NCBI GenBank assembly: GCA_017307315.1
Contig: JAFKFF010000056.1
Location: 1-7,807 of the forward strand
Source: Alphaproteobacteria bacterium
Lineage (GTDB): Bacteria > Pseudomonadota > Alphaproteobacteria > Micropepsales > Micropepsaceae
Length of the DNA stretch: 7,807 bases
Direction: 5' to 3'
The position numbers were made by a program, and so were the translations under genes. This document shows positions 5,569 to 7,807 of the stretch, one piece after another. Each line of letters opens with the position of its first letter. Position 1 is the first letter of the stretch. The notes under the pieces were generated by a model, which had not been told where the DNA came from, did no database searches, and saw nothing but the letters and a program-made list of their open reading frames with translations.

Positions 5569-7190
5569 ACAGCATCCTGGTGCTGGGCGGATATGGCGGT
5601 TTCGGAGCGCGAATTTCCCGGCGCCTGGCGGCGGCCGGTTATCGCGTGCTGGTGGTGGGCCGTTCCATGGACAAGGCTCGGGCTTTCTGCGCGCGCGATC
5701 CGGCGCTCGTTCCCTTGCCGCTGGATCGCGCCGATATCGCCGCGGCGCTGGTCTCGGAAAAGCCGGATTTGGTGGTGGATGCTTCGGGGCCCTTTCAGGC
5801 AATGGATTATGCCGTGCCCCGCGCCTGCATCGCCGCTCGCATTCCTTATTGCGATATCGCTGACGGGCGCGATTTTGTCTGCGGTATTTCCGTTCTGAAC
5901 GATGCGGCGAGAGCGGCGGGCGTCGCGGTTATCGCCGGTGCATCCAGCGTTCCGGCCCTGTCCGGCGCGGTGGTACGCCATTTGGCGGATGGGCTGGACC
6001 GCGTCCGGGCGGTGGAGATGGCGATCAGCGCTTCGAACCGGGCAACGGCCGGGCCCGCAGTGGCGGCCTCCATCCTCGGCCAGGTGGGACAGCCTGTCAG
6101 GCTTTTCCGCGGCGGCCGGATCGCCGAAACGAGGGGCTGGCAGGAATTGGAGCGGCTGGATTTCGCCATGCCGGGCACAAAGCCGATCACGGGACGGCTG
6201 GCCGCCATCGCCGATGTACCGGATCTGGCGCTTCTGCCGGATCGCTTGATGGGCAGGCCGGCGGTCGTTTTCCGCGCCGGCACGGAGCTGGGCTGGCAGA
6301 ACCGCTTTTTGTGGGCGATGGTCTGGCCGGTGCGCTGGGGCCTCGTCGCCGGCTTGTCGCGTTTCTCGCATTGGCTGCTGCCGATGCAAAATCTCACGCG
6401 CAAGCTGGGCAGCGACCGGTCTGCGATGATGGTCCGGCTGTTCGGGGATCGCGCCGCGGCGCGCATCGAACGGCGCTGGACCCTGATCGCGGATGGGGGT
6501 GACGGGCCGGAAATCCCCACTCTCGCCATCCCTGTTTTGGCGGCGCGCATTCTGGCCGGGAAGGAGCCGCCCGGCGCGCGCGACGCCGGTCTGGCGCTGG
6601 GCCTGCTCGAATACGAACCGGCTTTCGCCGGGCTGGCGATAAAGCACCATGTGGAGGAGGTGAACGCGGCGCCCTCGCTCTACCGGCGCATCATGGGCGG
6701 CGATTATGACGCGCTGCCGCCTTCGTTGCGGGCCATGCACGATATTTTTCGCGATGGAGGCGCAGCCGGAGAGGCCGAGGTATTCGGCGCATCCAACGGG
6801 CTGGGAAGGATCGTCGCCCGGATGATGCGGTTTCCGCCGCCAGGAAAACATGCGCTGCACGTCTGGTTTCGCGAACGGGATGGCGGCGAAACCTGGACCC
6901 GTAATTTCGGTGGGCAGTGTTTTTCCAGCCGGCTCAGTCAGTCGGGCAATCGGTTGGTCGAAAAATTCGGACCGCTGCGCTTTTTCTTCGAATTGTCGCG
7001 AACGGCCGAAGGGCTGCGCATGGACATGCGCGGTTGGTCGTTCTTGGGACTACGCCTGCCGTTGGCAATGGCGCCTCGCTCCGATGCCCGCGAATTCGAG
7101 CGGCAAGGCCGGTTTCATTTCGATGTGCCGATTGTCATGCCCCTGATCGGAACGGTGGTGCATTATCGAGGGTGGCTGGAGCCGGTCTGA
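5565..7190 (+). CDS. Saccharopine dehydrogenase-like Rossmann protein fused to DUF4166
   Basis: A 541-residue two-part protein. Residues 1-135 form an NAD(P)-binding domain with the nucleotide loop LGGYGGFG (7-14), a basic residue after the second strand (VVGRS, 30-34) that suggests NADP preference, and VVDASGPF (70-77), as in saccharopine dehydrogenase NADP-binding proteins and trans-acting enoyl reductases. The middle part resembles the rest of that family. From about residue 370 (SLYRRIMGGDYDALPPSLRAMH) to the end (GTVVHYRGWLEP) it is a DUF4166 domain, of unknown function. I chose GTG 5565, which overlaps the previous stop as GTGA, because MNSILVLGG is the expected first Rossmann strand; the open frame extends to 5421 but that part only shadows the DCC gene. 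The DCC neighbour suggests a shared redox task. Substrate unknown; no break seen. Confidence 0.87.
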   Translation: MNSILVLGGYGGFGARISRRLAAAGYRVLVVGRSMDKARAFCARDPALVPLPLDRADIAAALVSEKPDLVVDASGPFQAMDYAVPRACIAARIPYCDIADGRDFVCGISVLNDAARAAGVAVIAGASSVPALSGAVVRHLADGLDRVRAVEMAISASNRATAGPAVAASILGQVGQPVRLFRGGRIAETRGWQELERLDFAMPGTKPITGRLAAIADVPDLALLPDRLMGRPAVVFRAGTELGWQNRFLWAMVWPVRWGLVAGLSRFSHWLLPMQNLTRKLGSDRSAMMVRLFGDRAAARIERRWTLIADGGDGPEIPTLAIPVLAARILAGKEPPGARDAGLALGLLEYEPAFAGLAIKHHVEEVNAAPSLYRRIMGGDYDALPPSLRAMHDIFRDGGAAGEAEVFGASNGLGRIVARMMRFPPPGKHALHVWFRERDGGETWTRNFGGQCFSSRLSQSGNRLVEKFGPLRFFFELSRTAEGLRMDMRGWSFLGLRLPLAMAPRSDAREFERQGRFHFDVPIVMPLIGTVVHYRGWLEPV

Positions 7191-7290
7191 CCTGCTGGCG
7201 GTAGGGGAATATCGGCCATTCGCAGACGGCGGCTTGTGCACGGCGTCGACCGGGGCGAAATTGATCCGAGGTTCTTTCGCGAGCGATCCC

Positions 7291-7788
7291 ATGATCACGC
7301 CCGACTATGTGCGCACCATGGCGGCCTACAATGCCGAGATGAACCGGCGCGTCTATGACGCCGCGGCGCGGCTGTCCGACGAGGAGCGCCGCAAAGATCG
7401 CGGCGCCTTCTGGGGCTCGATCCACGGCACGCTCAATCACATCCTGTGGGGCGACACGATGTGGATGAGCCGCTTCGACGGCTGGGAGAAGCAGCCCGCC
7501 GGGATCAAGGAGAGCGGCGGCCTGCAACAGGACTTCTTCGCGCTGCGCGACGCCCGCGCCGAGGCCGACCGCCGCATTTCGGCGTGGGCGGGACGGCTCG
7601 ACCCCGAATGGCTGAAGGGCGAACTCGCCTGGCACAGCGGCGCGCTGGGAAGGGAAATGCGAAAACCCAAGAGCCTGCTGGTGGCGCATTTCTTCAACCA
7701 CCAGACCCACCATCGCGGCCAGGTTCACGCCATGCTGACGGCGGCGGGCGAAAAGACCGGCGACACCGATCTGGCTTTTATACTTTAA
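7291..7788 (+). CDS. DinB family protein
   Basis: A 165-residue four-helix-bundle protein of the DinB/YfiT-like superfamily, whose members are metal-binding and include thiol-dependent transferases and stress-induced proteins; the specific reaction is not predictable. The likely metal ligands are H50 in HGTLNHILWGD and the pair H137 and H141 in NHQTHHRGQ, all three expected positions being present. The N-terminal MITPDYVRTMAAYNAEMNRR and the FWGSIHGTLNH block fit the subfamily of about this length. ATG 7291 is chosen over the longer frame from 7234 because the family begins here; the ribosome binding site is weak (GAGCGA, 7281-7286). A 100-base gap separates it from the DUF4166 gene, and I saw no clear promoter or terminator there. 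No functional tie to the upstream genes is apparent. It ends 19 bases before the window edge. Confidence 0.88.
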   Translation: MITPDYVRTMAAYNAEMNRRVYDAAARLSDEERRKDRGAFWGSIHGTLNHILWGDTMWMSRFDGWEKQPAGIKESGGLQQDFFALRDARAEADRRISAWAGRLDPEWLKGELAWHSGALGREMRKPKSLLVAHFFNHQTHHRGQVHAMLTAAGEKTGDTDLAFIL

Positions 7789-7807
7789 CTCCCCCTCCGC
7801 TCTTCGC

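Noticed and set aside
4450..5802. 450-residue minus-strand open frame
   Set aside because: It spans parts of four real + strand genes and reads as proline/arginine-rich noise.
5547..6860. 437-residue minus-strand open frame opposite the Rossmann-DUF4166 gene
   Set aside because: No recognisable domain, and the + strand protein is convincing over its whole length.
7191..7290. Gap before the DinB gene, inspected for promoter, terminator or small RNA
   Set aside because: No convincing -35/-10 pair, stem-loop with T-run, or conserved RNA feature could be seen.

Overview
This window is GC-rich, densely coding and all on the + strand, with the long antisense open frames typical of high-GC DNA. 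Gene content (twin-arginine-exported molybdenum and flavin enzymes, small c-type cytochromes, a DCC-family protein next to a Rossmann-DUF4166 protein, DinB) and a CTTCGACAGGCTCAGG-type intergenic palindrome suggest an alphaproteobacterium, perhaps near Sphingomonadales, Caulobacterales or Micropepsales. That placement rests on recall of families and repeats, not on a marker gene.

Layout: (1) 1-1556, a flavin amine oxidase. The 5' edge appears to lie inside its twin-arginine signal peptide, where an in-frame TAA (39-41) separates the signal remnant from the enzyme body, which can restart at ATG 48. (2) 1557-1735, a gap with two inverted repeats, one a dispersed REP-like palindrome. (3) 1736-2146, an exported monoheme cytochrome c. 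(4) 2231-2989, a membrane-anchored SIMPL (DUF541) protein. (5) 2990-3230, a leader with a candidate promoter and a 14-bp perfect hairpin abutting the ribosome binding site. (6) 3231-4550 and 4534-5130, overlapping genes for a SoxC-type molybdopterin sulfite dehydrogenase and a monoheme SoxD-like cytochrome. (7) 5158-5568 and 5565-7190, a DCC/DUF393 thiol-disulfide protein translationally coupled to a saccharopine-dehydrogenase-like Rossmann protein fused to DUF4166. (8) 7291-7788, a DinB-family protein.

The common thread of the first two thirds is extracytoplasmic oxidation with electrons passed to c-type cytochromes: a flavoprotein next to one cytochrome, and a molybdenum enzyme next to another. 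Electron hand-over from flavoprotein to cytochrome recalls the NicA2-CycN nicotine dehydrogenase pair, but this is inference from gene order. The last third (DCC, Rossmann-DUF4166, DinB) looks functionally unrelated and the DCC/DUF4166 pair has visibly looser third-position codon use.

No RNA gene, CRISPR array, insertion sequence or phage feature was seen. The points most worth a second look are the stop codon inside the signal peptide, the stand-alone SoxCD-like pair with a short SoxD, and the hairpins placed at ribosome binding sites.
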